DNA of 64,000 nt from an uncultured Prevotellaceae bacterium (GTDB lineage: Bacteria > Bacteroidota > Bacteroidia > Bacteroidales > Bacteroidaceae): positions 62,001 through 126,000 of the forward strand of contig OMWH01000003.1 in NCBI GenBank assembly GCA_900314755.1, in the 5' to 3' direction. This document shows, piece after piece, positions 51,452 to 60,972 of the stretch; positions within the stretch are counted from its first letter, which is position 1; each line of letters opens with the position of its first letter. The notes beneath the pieces are model-generated. The model saw nothing but the letters and a program-made list of their open reading frames with translations, was not told the DNA's origin and made no database searches. Both the position numbers and the translations under genes were made by a program.

Positions 51452-52558
51452 ATGTTCGAGCAAGTCATAGGACAACAAGAGGTGCAGGAACGGCTGCTTC
51501 AGATGGAAGAGGAGCAGCGGTTGCCCCATGCGCTGATGCTGTGTGGTCCTATGGGGTGTGGCAAGATGGCTATTGCCATGGCTTTCGCCAAGCACCTGCT
51601 GAGCCGAAACGGCAATGCAGAGGCGATGCTTGCCAAATGGGAGCACCCGGACCTGCATTTCACCTACCCCACTATCAAACTGCCTTCGATGAGCGCTGAC
51701 CATAAGCCGATGTCTGACGATTTCGCCCAGCAGTGGCATGAGCTGGTCATGGCAGGTCCCTACTTCACCATGAACGAATGGTTGGAGATGATGGGGGGTG
51801 AGAACCAGCAGGCGATTATCACGGCAGGTGAGAGCGACGCGCTGATCCGTAAGCTGTCGCTCAAATCGAGCCAGGGGGGCTATAAGGTGAGCCTCATCTG
51901 GTTGCCGGAACGCATGAACATCGAATGTGCCAACAAGATACTGAAACTCTTGGAGGAACCTCCGCAGCAGACCATCTTCCTGCTGGTATGCGAGGAACCG
52001 GAACGGTTGCTGGAGACTATCCGTAGCCGTGTACAGCGTATCGATGTCAAACGCATTGCCGACGAGGATATCCGACAGGCACTCATCACCCAACGGGGAC
52101 TCAATGAGGAGAATGCACAACGGGTGGCTCGCATGGCGAACGGCAGCTGGCTGAAAGCACTGGAGATGCTGAGTGTCGACTCCGAGAACGAGTTCTTCCT
52201 CGACATGTTCCAGACACTGATGCGACTTGCCTACCAGCGTAAGGTGAAAGACTTGAAGACATGGAGCGAACGGATGGCAGGTATAGGACGTGAGAAGCAG
52301 AAACGGTTCCTCGACTATTTCCTCAGACTCATCCGCGAGAACTTCATGTTCAACTTCCAGGAGCCGGAACTCTGCTACATGTCCCAACGGGAGGAGGACT
52401 TTGCCAAGAACTTCGCCCGCTTCATCAACGAGGCGAACGTCATCCCCATCAGTGAGCTTGCCAACCGTGCCATCAGGGATATCGGACAGAATGCCAATGC
52501 GAAGATCGTGTTCTTTGACTTCGCCCTTCAAATGATTGTACTATTAATAACAAAATAA
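51452..52558 (+). CDS. holB: DNA polymerase III delta-prime subunit (clamp loader)
   Basis: The 368-residue protein is the AAA+ clamp-loader subunit. The N-terminus IGQQEVQERL is followed by a P-loop GPMGCGKMAIAMA (about 32-44). The sensor region has EERPP-like LLEEPPQQTIFLL (about 167-179) and IRSRVQRI (about 191-198), where the usual SRC motif reads SRV. No zinc-finger cysteines are clear between 40 and 90, where E. coli has them. A helical C-terminal collar domain follows. It sits in a metF-holB-ricT-gldH run joined by 9-nt repeats. Confidence 0.88.
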   Translation: MFEQVIGQQEVQERLLQMEEEQRLPHALMLCGPMGCGKMAIAMAFAKHLLSRNGNAEAMLAKWEHPDLHFTYPTIKLPSMSADHKPMSDDFAQQWHELVMAGPYFTMNEWLEMMGGENQQAIITAGESDALIRKLSLKSSQGGYKVSLIWLPERMNIECANKILKLLEEPPQQTIFLLVCEEPERLLETIRSRVQRIDVKRIADEDIRQALITQRGLNEENAQRVARMANGSWLKALEMLSVDSENEFFLDMFQTLMRLAYQRKVKDLKTWSERMAGIGREKQKRFLDYFLRLIRENFMFNFQEPELCYMSQREEDFAKNFARFINEANVIPISELANRAIRDIGQNANAKIVFFDFALQMIVLLITK

Positions 52559-52590
52559 CTATAGGTACTATAGCCAGTATAGGAACTATA
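52555..52590. repeat. 9-nt tandem repeat at holB-ricT junction
   Basis: ATAACTATA, GGTACTATA, GCCAGTATA and GGAACTATA, with the holB stop at the left edge. It is the same consensus as at 51412. Confidence 0.85.
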
Positions 52591-52605
52591 AAAAAAGAAA
52601 AGAAT

Positions 52606-53775
52606 ATGGAAAAAGCAAAAGACCTCGAGATAAAGACCGGTTGTGACCGCGGACTGTGCCGCCTTGCCGTAGGCAGGCAGGATAAGCAGCTGAACACTTA
52701 TGACTGGCTTGCCGACGTACCGGGTAATACGGATACGACAGACTTGGTAGAGGTGCAGTTCAAACATACCCGCAAGGGATACTATCACAATGTCAACAAC
52801 CTGGAGCTGAAGAAAGGGGACATCGTCGCCGTGGAGGCTAACCCGGGACATGACATCGGAGTGGTGACCCTCACTGGACGACTCGTCAAACTGCAGATCA
52901 AGAAAGCAAACCTCAAGAGTGCTGACGATATCAAGCGTATCTACCGTATCGCACGCCCTGTCGACATGGAGAAATACCATGAGGCGAAGAAGAGGGAACA
53001 CGCTACCATGATAGAGAGCCGGCAGATAGCCAAGGGGCTGGGACTGAAGATGAAGATCGGCGACGTGGAGTACCAGGGGGATGGCAACAAGGCGATCTTC
53101 TACTATATCGCTGACGAGCGTGTCGACTTCCGCCAACTCATCAAAGACCTTGCCGCCGCTTTCCATGTACGTATCGAGATGAAACAGATTGGTGCAAGAC
53201 AGGAAGCTGGACGCATCGGAGGTACAGGACCATGCGGACGTGAGCTCTGCTGTGCCACCTGGATGAAGAACTTCGTCAGTGTGGGTACCGGTTCTGCCCG
53301 TTATCAGGATATCTCCCTCAACCCCCAGAAGCTGGCTGGTATGTGTGCCAAACTGAAATGCTGTCTGAACTATGAGGTGGATGACTATGTGGAGGCGAGC
53401 CGTAAATTACCTTCCAAGGATATCACCCTGCAGACCATGGATGCTGAATATCACTATTTCAAAGCCGACATCCTGGCAGGACTCATCTCCTACTCTACAG
53501 ACAAGCATGTAGCTGCTAATCTGGAGACTATCACAGCAGAACGTGCCAAGCAGATTATCGAGATGAACCGTAAGGGTGAGAAACCGCTCTCCTTACAGGA
53601 AGACGGCAAGAAACAGGAGCCGGAACGCCCTCTTGACCTTGCAACGCAGGAGAACATCAACCGCTTCGACAAGGCGAAGAAGAAAAAGAAGAAGCATAAG
53701 AAGCCTAATAACGGTGGCGGTAATGCCAACCAGTCACAACGACGCGATCAGAAACCCAAGGATGCGAAAGAGTAG
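52606..53775 (+). CDS. ricT: PSP1-domain protein, RicT/YaaT-like
   Basis: The 389-residue protein belongs to the PSP1 C-terminal family; in Bacillus the relative RicT binds RicA and RicF and affects RNA processing. The core (about 35-270) has ADERVDFRQLIKDLAAAFHV (about 169-188) and two cysteine clusters, CGRELCC (about 210-216) and CAKLKCCLNYE (about 248-258), which in RicT relatives are linked to Fe-S cluster binding. The C-terminus is lysine-rich (KAKKKKKKHKKPN). It overlaps gldH by 14 bases. What it does in Bacteroidetes is not known to me. Confidence 0.82.
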   Translation: MEKAKDLEIKTGCDRGLCRLAVGRQDKQLNTYDWLADVPGNTDTTDLVEVQFKHTRKGYYHNVNNLELKKGDIVAVEANPGHDIGVVTLTGRLVKLQIKKANLKSADDIKRIYRIARPVDMEKYHEAKKREHATMIESRQIAKGLGLKMKIGDVEYQGDGNKAIFYYIADERVDFRQLIKDLAAAFHVRIEMKQIGARQEAGRIGGTGPCGRELCCATWMKNFVSVGTGSARYQDISLNPQKLAGMCAKLKCCLNYEVDDYVEASRKLPSKDITLQTMDAEYHYFKADILAGLISYSTDKHVAANLETITAERAKQIIEMNRKGEKPLSLQEDGKKQEPERPLDLATQENINRFDKAKKKKKKHKKPNNGGGNANQSQRRDQKPKDAKE

Positions 53776-54229
53776 TTACACCTTATTATATTATATAGGG
53801 GCGGTACTGCTCTTCCTTTCATGCGACAGCAGGACTACCTATAGCCACTACCAGCATGTGAACGTTACGGGCTGGGAGAAGAACGATGCTATCGTCTATG
53901 AGATTCCTCCTGCTCCACAGGATGGGGTCTATCAGGAGACTGTCGGCATACGTATCGCACGTTCCTTCCCGTTCATGGGACTATCCTTGATAGTTGACCA
54001 GACAGTATACCCCTCCATGAGAAGCTATAGCGACACGTTGAACTGCAAACTGATTGACGAGGAAGGCAATGTGCATGGACAAGGCATCAGCCACTATCAG
54101 TTCTCTTTTCCCATTGACACCATCCATCTGCACAAAGGAGACTCGTTGTCTGTCTCTGTACGTCATGACATGAAAAGAGAAATATTGCCCGGGGTAACGG
54201 ATATCGGCATGATGATGACCCGGGAATAG
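53762..54229 (+). CDS. gldH: GldH-like lipoprotein
   Basis: GldH is an outer-membrane-associated lipoprotein first found through gliding motility and kept in non-gliding Bacteroidetes. ATG 53762 gives 155 residues with a lipoprotein signal (YYIGAVLLFLSCDS, Cys about 21) and a beta-sandwich containing SRTTYSHYQHVNVTGW. The family length is right. It starts inside the 3' end of ricT and ends two bases from the convergent rodA stop. A link to type IX secretion is by family association only. Confidence 0.85.
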   Translation: MRKSSYTLLYYIGAVLLFLSCDSRTTYSHYQHVNVTGWEKNDAIVYEIPPAPQDGVYQETVGIRIARSFPFMGLSLIVDQTVYPSMRSYSDTLNCKLIDEEGNVHGQGISHYQFSFPIDTIHLHKGDSLSVSVRHDMKREILPGVTDIGMMMTRE

Positions 54230-54231
54230 GT

Positions 54232-55695
54232 TTACGACCTGATCAGGTTGCGACTGGCATCAATACGCAAGAAGATAAACAACAGAATGGTGAAGCCCCA
54301 TAAGGAGGAACCACCATAACTGAAGAATGGCAATGGGATACCTATGACAGGGGTCAGTCCTAACACCATGCCGACATTGATGAAGACATGGAAGAGGAAG
54401 ATGCTCAACACACAATAGCCATAGACTCGTCCGAAGCGGAACGGCTGCCGCTCTGAGAGATGAATCAGCCGTAATATCAACGCAAGAAACAGCAACAACA
54501 CACCTGCTGAACCCAGGAAGCCCTCTTCCTCACCTACCGTACAGAAGATAAAGTCAGTATCCTGCTCGGGTACAAACTTCAACTTGGTCTGCGTACCGTT
54601 CAGAAAACCTTTTCCTTCCAATCCTCCTGAGCCAATGGCTATCTCACTCTGATGCACGTTATAGCCCGCACCCCGTAAGTCTTCCTCAAGTCCCAGCAGC
54701 ACATTGATACGAGTCCGCTGGTGGGGCTCCATCATGTTATTGAGGATGAAGTCGGCACCATAGAAGAAACCTACTGACCCTACGGTGAAGAGTGCGATAT
54801 AGAAATAGTTACGGATACGGGAACTCAACCCCTCATAAATAAGATAGCCAACAAGTATCGTTGTCAGCGCCAACTGGACATAACAGATATTAAAGGAGAA
54901 TTTCAACAGCAACAAAGAACAAAGGGTGATTCCCAGACTATAGATAACAATATGCCATGCCACCCGCTTGTCTCTGCCATAGACCCAGACCATACCTGCG
55001 ACAAACAACTGCACCAACAACAAAACGGAGAACTCACCTACTGAGGTGGGAGAGTCTGCCAGATATACCTCGGCATAACGGATTCCTACCACGAAATAAA
55101 TGACTGCTGCTACTCCCGTAAACAATATAGAACCTGGCATTCCCTCTCGATAGAACATCAGGAAAAAGGCAAAATAGACCAACGCCGAACCTGTCTCACG
55201 CTGCAGGATGATAAACACCATAGGCAAGAAGATAATTGCCAAAGTCGCACCAAAATGCTTCCATTGATGGATGTTATATCCATAGGTAGACATGAACTTC
55301 GCCAAGGCAAGGGAGGTGGCAAACTTGGCAAACTCTGCCGGCTGGATACGAAGAGGACCCAGAACCAGCCACGACCGGGAGCCTTTGATAGTATGAGTAT
55401 TGAAAATGGTAAGAAACAACAACAGCAATAACAACCCATAAATGATGTAAGCAAAGGTGTCGTAGAATCTGTCATCAGACATCAGGATGGTGAAGCCCAG
55501 GACAATAGACGTTCCTATCCAGATAATCTGCATACCGGAACGGGTATCCAAACTGAAGATATCCGCATCGCCGTATGAGTAGCTGGCACCACACACACTA
55601 ATCCACCCAAACGTCAACAGGGCGATATAGATAAGTATCGTCCACCAGTCTATAGAACGGAAAATACTAGTCTGCTTACCTGATTGTGTTGCCAT
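54232..55695 (-). CDS. rodA: RodA, SEDS peptidoglycan glycosyltransferase
   Basis: RodA polymerises glycan strands with PBP2 in the rod complex. The 487-residue membrane protein has about ten helices and SEDS-family text: GSRSWLVLGPLRIQPAEFAK (about 110-129), QRETGSALVYFAFF (about 164-177) and GIPLPFFSYGGSSLW near the end. An N-terminal helix precedes the first conserved one. Its start overlaps the end of mrdA by 20 bases, and it is the last gene of the purH-mre operon. Confidence 0.93.
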   Translation of the reverse strand: MATQSGKQTSIFRSIDWWTILIYIALLTFGWISVCGASYSYGDADIFSLDTRSGMQIIWIGTSIVLGFTILMSDDRFYDTFAYIIYGLLLLLLFLTIFNTHTIKGSRSWLVLGPLRIQPAEFAKFATSLALAKFMSTYGYNIHQWKHFGATLAIIFLPMVFIILQRETGSALVYFAFFLMFYREGMPGSILFTGVAAVIYFVVGIRYAEVYLADSPTSVGEFSVLLLVQLFVAGMVWVYGRDKRVAWHIVIYSLGITLCSLLLLKFSFNICYVQLALTTILVGYLIYEGLSSRIRNYFYIALFTVGSVGFFYGADFILNNMMEPHQRTRINVLLGLEEDLRGAGYNVHQSEIAIGSGGLEGKGFLNGTQTKLKFVPEQDTDFIFCTVGEEEGFLGSAGVLLLFLALILRLIHLSERQPFRFGRVYGYCVLSIFLFHVFINVGMVLGLTPVIGIPLPFFSYGGSSLWGFTILLFIFLRIDASRNLIRS

Positions 55696-57532
55696 AGGAG
55701 ATATGTCTGTTTTGGAACTCCGTCGCTTTCTTCTCTGAAGCTTCCGAGAGCTTTCCGTGAATATACTGTTCCATGATCAAGCCACCAATGGGGACACCAT
55801 ATGTGGCACCCCATCCACCATTCTCCACATAGACGGCAACAGCGATCTTGGGGTTATCCATAGGGGCAAAACCCATAAACACAGAATGGTCGTGACCACG
55901 GTTCTGTGCCGTTCCTGTCTTACCACACGCCATAAAGTCGTACTGGGCAAGGGCATGACAGGTACCACCTGTGGCAGAAGCCCTCATACCAGCCACCACA
56001 TAGTCGTATGCCTCCCGTTTTGCCAAGGTATAATGTTTCCGGGTAAAGGTGGTGTCCAACGGTTCACCCTGCACCTTCTTCACTACATGGGGGGTATAGT
56101 AATAACCGCGGTTGGCAATTGTTGCTCCAAGATTGGCAATCTGCAATGGGGTGGCATTCACCTCACCCTGACCGATGGAGATAGAGATGATGGTCAGTCC
56201 GTTCCAGGAGCCCTTATAGGCACGGTCATAATAGTCCGCATTGGGAATCAGACCGCGTTTCTCTCCTGGCAGGTCAATACCCAGCTTATAGCCGAAGCCC
56301 ATACTCACCATATAGTCGCGCCATTTGTTCATCGCCTTCTGTACGCTACCATATTTCGACAGGTGGGTATTGATCATATGATAAAGTCCCCAACAGAAAT
56401 AACCGTTACAAGAAGTAGAGAGGGCTGGTACCAGAGGCAGCGGAGAGGCATGACCATGGCATCCTACATGTAAACCTCTGAAGTTAAAGCCATGACCGCA
56501 GGGATAGGCTGTCTGGGTAGGATGGATAATACCTTCGCTCATAAAGGTAAGCCCCTGGGTCGTCTTAAAGGTAGAACCTGGGGGATACTGTCCCATGATA
56601 CTCCGGTTGAGCAGGGGCTTCCATACATTCTGACTCAAAAGCCGATGATTCTTAGAACGTGCCCTTCCCACCATCATACGAGGGTCGTAGGACGGTGACG
56701 ACACCATACAAAGCACCTCGCCTGTTGACGGCTCGATAGCGACGATACTTCCTATCTTTCCTTCCATCAGACGCTCACCCAGCGCCTGCAAATCGGCATC
56801 AAGACTTAGTGTCAGGTTCTTGCCAGGAACAGGTTTGCGGTCGAAAGCACCATTCTGGTAACGTCCCTGTATCCTGCCATGGGCATCACGCAGCAATATC
56901 TGCATTCCTTTCTCACCACGTAACTGCTTCTCGTAACTACGCTCCACACCTAGCTTCCCGATATAGTCACCGGGGATATAATAGTCATCTGCTTCGATAT
57001 CTGTGGGAGACACTTCCGCAACATCACCTAACACATGAGCGGCAAAAGGGTACTGATACTGACGGATACTACGACGCTGCACATAGAATCCCGGAAAACG
57101 GAACATCTTCTCTTGAAACACAGAGAAGTCCTTGTCAGACAACTGACTCATGAATATCTGCTGAGTGAACCGGCTGTAACCCGGATTCTTCACTCTATCC
57201 TTTATCTCTTCCATTCTCCTGTCAAACTCTGCCTTCGTGATATTCAAGGCTTCGCAGAACTCTAACGTATCCAGATGATCTTTGGCTTCGTTGACAATCA
57301 CCATGATGTCATACGATGGCTGATTATAGACCAGGAGTTTCCCATTTCTGTCAGTGATAATCCCACGGGAGGGATATTCTATCTTTTTCAGGAAGGCATT
57401 GGAGTCGGCGTTCTTTTTGTAGTCATCACTCATGATCTGCAGGGTAAACAGACGAATGATATAGACCACGACGATAGCTACAGCTATCCCGCTAATCACA
57501 TTTCGCCGGTAATCAATCTCATAATCTTTCAT
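55676..57532 (-). CDS. mrdA: Penicillin-binding protein 2
   Basis: PBP2 is the transpeptidase partner of RodA. The 618-residue protein has one N-terminal membrane helix (about 10-30), a pedestal domain and a transpeptidase domain with the three active-site motifs: PPGSTFKTT (catalytic Ser, about 320), STSCNGYF (SxN, about 372) and CGKTGTAQNRG (KTG, about 540). It overlaps mreD by four bases and rodA by 20. Length is normal. Confidence 0.94.
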   Translation of the reverse strand: MKDYEIDYRRNVISGIAVAIVVVYIIRLFTLQIMSDDYKKNADSNAFLKKIEYPSRGIITDRNGKLLVYNQPSYDIMVIVNEAKDHLDTLEFCEALNITKAEFDRRMEEIKDRVKNPGYSRFTQQIFMSQLSDKDFSVFQEKMFRFPGFYVQRRSIRQYQYPFAAHVLGDVAEVSPTDIEADDYYIPGDYIGKLGVERSYEKQLRGEKGMQILLRDAHGRIQGRYQNGAFDRKPVPGKNLTLSLDADLQALGERLMEGKIGSIVAIEPSTGEVLCMVSSPSYDPRMMVGRARSKNHRLLSQNVWKPLLNRSIMGQYPPGSTFKTTQGLTFMSEGIIHPTQTAYPCGHGFNFRGLHVGCHGHASPLPLVPALSTSCNGYFCWGLYHMINTHLSKYGSVQKAMNKWRDYMVSMGFGYKLGIDLPGEKRGLIPNADYYDRAYKGSWNGLTIISISIGQGEVNATPLQIANLGATIANRGYYYTPHVVKKVQGEPLDTTFTRKHYTLAKREAYDYVVAGMRASATGGTCHALAQYDFMACGKTGTAQNRGHDHSVFMGFAPMDNPKIAVAVYVENGGWGATYGVPIGGLIMEQYIHGKLSEASEKKATEFQNRHISYGNTIR

Positions 57533-58035
57533 TCCTGCCTGTCCTGAACGGTCTCAAACGTCAATATCATCATCAAGGTAAGAGAGGAACTGCCTAACAC
57601 ACATTTCAACCATACCGTCCAATTATAGAATGTGAAGGCATCAAGTGTAAAGAATACCACACAATAGAGGACGACTAACGCCATGGAGTAATAGAAATAC
57701 TTGACCCATCCTAAATTATGCATTGAAGGCGGGATATTCTCTGCGGCATCACGTGACAGGTACATCTCAAAATAATAGGGTTGGATAGCACCTATCAGTG
57801 TCATCGAGGCAGCAGCGACTCCAGGAGTGTTAAAGAACATGTCTATCACAAGTCCCATGCAGAAGCTCCACAACAGGATGCCCCATTTGGGATAGTTACG
57901 AGGAAAAAGAAGCACGAAATAGACATAGAGCATGGGAGTGGCATAGCCAAACAGATGGATACTTCCCAACACCAATGTCTGCGCCAGGATAAAGGCTACA
58001 AACAAACCTGCCCGTTTAAATAGATCTGCCGACAT
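57529..58035 (-). CDS. mreD: MreD, rod-complex membrane protein
   Basis: The 168-residue inner-membrane protein has four to five hydrophobic helices (about 10-28, 32-45, 50-68, 100-125 and 135-155). It is weakly conserved in sequence; position between mreC and mrdA and topology make the call. It starts five bases after mreC and overlaps the mrdA start by four bases. Confidence 0.85.
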   Translation of the reverse strand: MSADLFKRAGLFVAFILAQTLVLGSIHLFGYATPMLYVYFVLLFPRNYPKWGILLWSFCMGLVIDMFFNTPGVAAASMTLIGAIQPYYFEMYLSRDAAENIPPSMHNLGWVKYFYYSMALVVLYCVVFFTLDAFTFYNWTVWLKCVLGSSSLTLMMILTFETVQDRQE

Positions 58036-58040
58036 ACTCC

Positions 58041-58907
58041 CTATTCCTTTACATTTAATTTTAATGAGTCACGAGCAGACTGGAGCAAACGGGTACGCTC
58101 AGCTATCGTCGGATCGTTGACTACCACGACATCACGAAGACAACCGAAATCGGTAGACAGACGGACCTTCACACGATATGACAAGCCATCGGCAGAGTTA
58201 TATACGGTCTCTATCTTACCGACTAATACACCTGGAGGGAAGATGGACGAATACCCATTCGTCTCCACCCAGTCACCCCGGTTAAAACGTGCATGGCGAG
58301 GAATATCCTCCAGATAGGCGACACCCGCATCCTTACCGTCCCAACGCAAGACACCAAAATAATTATGACCGCGGATGGCACAACTGATGCGGGAGGCGGT
58401 ATTTAACACGGGCATCACCACCGCATAGTGATCAGATACCAGATATACAACACCTACCACACCTTGTCCACAAGCCACACCCATACCGACATCAACACCA
58501 TCCTTCGCACCACAATCAATGGTAAGCAGATTATTCATTTTATTCAGCTCATTGGTGATGACCTTGGCTGGTACCAGACGGTACTGTTTCAGAAAATGCA
58601 TCTCCTTTGCCCACAAACCTGCGGTATCTTCCGTTGCCTCACCATACAGACGGCGCAACTGATTAAGCTGACGCTCCATATAGAAATTACGCAATGTCAG
58701 GTTCCCATTCATCTTTTTGAGTGAGAAGAAAGACTCTACCTCTGCCCTCCCCTCGTTTACCTTGCCAGATATAGCATTTGCGGAAGACAGCCATGCACTG
58801 CCTTGGTAGCTGTTGTATTGGAACAACAGTACCAGGCTGATGACCTCCAACAAAACGAAGAGAAACCAGTGATGATATTTCTGAAAGAACTCCAGCAGGT
58901 TTTGCAT
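58041..58907 (-). CDS. mreC: MreC, rod-shape protein
   Basis: The 288-residue protein has a single N-terminal membrane helix (about 13-31), a short coiled coil and a beta-rich periplasmic domain with VITNELNKMNNLLTIDCGAK (about 117-136) and GVACGQGVVGVVYLV (about 142-156), typical of MreC. It scaffolds the rod complex by binding PBP2. It follows mreB by seven bases and precedes mreD by five. Confidence 0.92.
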   Translation of the reverse strand: MQNLLEFFQKYHHWFLFVLLEVISLVLLFQYNSYQGSAWLSSANAISGKVNEGRAEVESFFSLKKMNGNLTLRNFYMERQLNQLRRLYGEATEDTAGLWAKEMHFLKQYRLVPAKVITNELNKMNNLLTIDCGAKDGVDVGMGVACGQGVVGVVYLVSDHYAVVMPVLNTASRISCAIRGHNYFGVLRWDGKDAGVAYLEDIPRHARFNRGDWVETNGYSSIFPPGVLVGKIETVYNSADGLSYRVKVRLSTDFGCLRDVVVVNDPTIAERTRLLQSARDSLKLNVKE

Positions 58908-58914
58908 CGTTCAA

Positions 58915-59937
58915 TTATCGCATCAGGAAATTGAAGCGATCCACGTTCTTAAGAGCGATACCGGCTCCCTTGGCAACAGAGCGCAACGGATCCTCAGCAA
59001 TATGGAACTGGATGTTGATCTTATCTGTCAGACGCTTGTCAAGTCCGCGCAGCAAAGCACCGCCACCTGAAAGCCAGATACCATTCTTCACGATATCGGC
59101 ATACAACTCAGGAGGTGTGTTCTCCAAGGCGGAAAGCACAGCATTCTCAATCTTCGCTACCGTTTTATCGATACAGTGGGCGATTTCCTGATAGCATACT
59201 GGGACCTCCATAGGCAGGGCGGTGATTCGGTTAGGACCATGTACGATGAAATCCTCGGGAGCCTCATCACCAAGGTCTGTCAGGGCTGAACCCACATTGA
59301 TCTTGATACGCTCTGCCATGCGCTCGCTGACTTTCACGTTATGCTGACGAGCCATATATTCCTGAATATCGGCAGTCAGGTCGTCACCTGCGGTACGGAT
59401 GGAGTTATTGCAGACGATACCACCTAAGGAGATAACGGCAATCTCTGTGGAACCGCCACCGATATCAACAATCATGTTACCCTCTGGAGCCTCCACGTCG
59501 ATACCAATACCGATAGCAGCAGCCATGGGTTCGAAAATGAGGTACACATCACGTCCGTCAGCATGCTCCGCAGAGTCACGGACAGCACGAAGCTCAACCT
59601 CCGTAGAACCTGAAGGCACACCAATCACCATACGCAGAGAGGGCGAGAACAGACGGCTGCCTGTATGTACCATCTTAATCAGTCCGCGCATCATCTGCTC
59701 ACAGGCAGAGAAGTCGGCGATCACACCATCACGGAGCGGACGGATGGTACGGATATTATCATGTGTCTTCTCATACATCATCTTCGCCTCGTTACCTACG
59801 GCAATCATCTTGTCGGTACGACGGTCGAGGGCTACTACTGACGGCTCGTCAACCACAATCTTATCATCACTGATAATGATGGTGTTTGCCGTTCCAAGGT
59901 CCATGGCTATTTCCTGGACGAAACTAAAAAATCCCAT
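58915..59937 (-). CDS. mreB: MreB, bacterial actin
   Basis: MreB filaments guide wall synthesis. The 340-residue protein has the phosphate-1 motif IAMDLGTANTIII (about 10-22), the phosphate-2 motif MIVDIGGGSTEIAVI (about 155-169) and the adenosine motif IWLSGGGALLRGL (about 286-298). An amphipathic N-terminus (MGFFSFVQE) fits membrane attachment. It follows the IMP cyclohydrolase gene by 31 bases in one operon. Confidence 0.96.
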   Translation of the reverse strand: MGFFSFVQEIAMDLGTANTIIISDDKIVVDEPSVVALDRRTDKMIAVGNEAKMMYEKTHDNIRTIRPLRDGVIADFSACEQMMRGLIKMVHTGSRLFSPSLRMVIGVPSGSTEVELRAVRDSAEHADGRDVYLIFEPMAAAIGIGIDVEAPEGNMIVDIGGGSTEIAVISLGGIVCNNSIRTAGDDLTADIQEYMARQHNVKVSERMAERIKINVGSALTDLGDEAPEDFIVHGPNRITALPMEVPVCYQEIAHCIDKTVAKIENAVLSALENTPPELYADIVKNGIWLSGGGALLRGLDKRLTDKINIQFHIAEDPLRSVAKGAGIALKNVDRFNFLMR

Positions 59938-59968
59938 ATTCTATTTCTACCTATTTATTGTTTACGAA

Positions 59969-60562
59969 TTATTTCTCAAACCAGTTATGAATAGCTGTGT
60001 CATAATGACTCGATACACCAAAGGCACGAGTAGCGAACTCACGACGCTGTGCCTTGGTGGTCTCTGCTCCCTGCTTGTTCAGGATGTCCAGCAAGAGACT
60101 GTACTCTGCCTTGGAGGGAACAATCACCACATCGTTGAAGTTCTTGGCTCCGGCACGGATCAGGGAGATACCGCCTATGTCAATTTTCTCAATGATATCC
60201 TCCTCAGAGGCACCGCTTGCTACGGTCTGCTCGAAGGGATAGAGGTCAACAATCACCAGGTCAATCTCAGGAATCTCATACTGAGCCATCTGCTCACGGT
60301 CACCCTCATTGTCACGACGACCGAGAATACCTCCAAACACTTTCGGGTGCAATGTCTTCACACGACCGCCGAGAATGGAAGGATAAGTCGTTACATTCTC
60401 CACCTTCTCACACGCATAGCCCAAGCCCTCGATAAAGGTCTGTGTACCACCTGTCGACAGGAACTTCACGCCCTCGTCGTTCAGTTTCTTCAACAACTCT
60501 TCCAGCCCATCCTTATGGAAAACAGAGATGAGCGCTGTCTTAATCTTTTTTGTATCTGCCAT
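59969..60562 (-). CDS. purH: IMP cyclohydrolase domain of PurH, stand-alone
   Basis: The protein would close the ring of FAICAR to give IMP. ATG 60562 gives 197 residues (MADTKKIKTALISVFHKDGL). Conserved IMPCH text is FLSTGGTQTFIEGLG, GGRVKTLHPKVFGGILGRR and LVIVDLYPFEQTVASGASEE. The frame stops at DTAIHNWFEK, exactly where the formyltransferase half of bifunctional PurH would begin; that half is not downstream, since mreB follows. A separate AICAR formyltransferase gene elsewhere is expected, as is known in relatives. It is first in the mre operon. Confidence 0.88.
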   Translation of the reverse strand: MADTKKIKTALISVFHKDGLEELLKKLNDEGVKFLSTGGTQTFIEGLGYACEKVENVTTYPSILGGRVKTLHPKVFGGILGRRDNEGDREQMAQYEIPEIDLVIVDLYPFEQTVASGASEEDIIEKIDIGGISLIRAGAKNFNDVVIVPSKAEYSLLLDILNKQGAETTKAQRREFATRAFGVSSHYDTAIHNWFEK

Positions 60563-60595
60563 AAAATATAACGTTATAATTTTCAATTGAGGATG

Positions 60596-60603
60596 CAAAG
60601 TTA
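60596..60603 (-). promoter_or_regulatory. -7 box of purH-mre operon
   Basis: Leftward TAACTTTG (60603-60596), leader about 30 bases to ATG 60562. No clear -33. Confidence 0.65.
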
Positions 60604-60713
60604 CGAAAAAGCAAGCATACCACATCACATTTTCACTAAAAAAATTTTCGTTCTTAAAAATTAATAATGTATATCAAGGGAGTGAGGATTATCGCAAAAC
60701 GGTACAAAAAGAA
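60604..60713. other. AT-rich upstream region of purH
   Basis: No gene is seen. It lies between the purH promoter and the tRNA-Met terminator. Confidence 0.5.
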
Positions 60714-60749
60714 AAACACCTGCAGACAATAAAAACGCTGCAGGTGTTT
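60714..60749 (-). terminator. Terminator of tRNA-Met
   Basis: Leftward arms of 12 bp (60749-60738 and 60725-60714; core ACACCTGCAG/CTGCAGGTGT) are followed by a T-rich tail. Confidence 0.8.
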
Positions 60750-60754
60750 CTTCG

Positions 60755-60828
60755 TAGCGGGACCCAGGATTGAACTGGGGACCTCATGATTATGAATCAT
60801 GCGCTCTAACCAGCTGAGCTATCCCGCC
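60755..60828 (-). tRNA. tRNA with CAT anticodon (Met, elongator type likely)
   Basis: A 74-base cloverleaf: acceptor GGCGGGA/TCCCGCT (first pair G-U), D arm GCTC/GAGC, anticodon loop TTCATAA, variable AGGTC, T arm CCCAG TTCAATC CTGGG. The G at position 1 excludes the usual initiator form. A lysidine-modified tRNA-Ile(CAT) cannot be ruled out by eye. CCA is not encoded. Confidence 0.88.
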
Positions 60829-60916
60829 ATCATTGCTGAAATCGCAAGTGATTCTCTGAAATCGGGTGCAAAGGTAATATAAACTTTTTAAATCGCAAAA
60901 CTTTTCCATAAAAAAC

Positions 60917-60946
60917 TTTGCAATTCGAATATTTTTTGTATCTTTG
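60917..60946 (+). promoter_or_regulatory. Promoter of START-like gene
   Basis: TTTG (60917-60920), 18 bp, TATCTTTG (60939-60946); leader about 25 bases. Confidence 0.7.
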
Positions 60947-60972
60947 CAACACAGAAACTAACCTTTACGGAT

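Noticed and set aside
59399-60571. Long rightward frame across mreB and purH
   Set aside because: It spans two well-supported opposite genes and their junction, and its translation has no family features.
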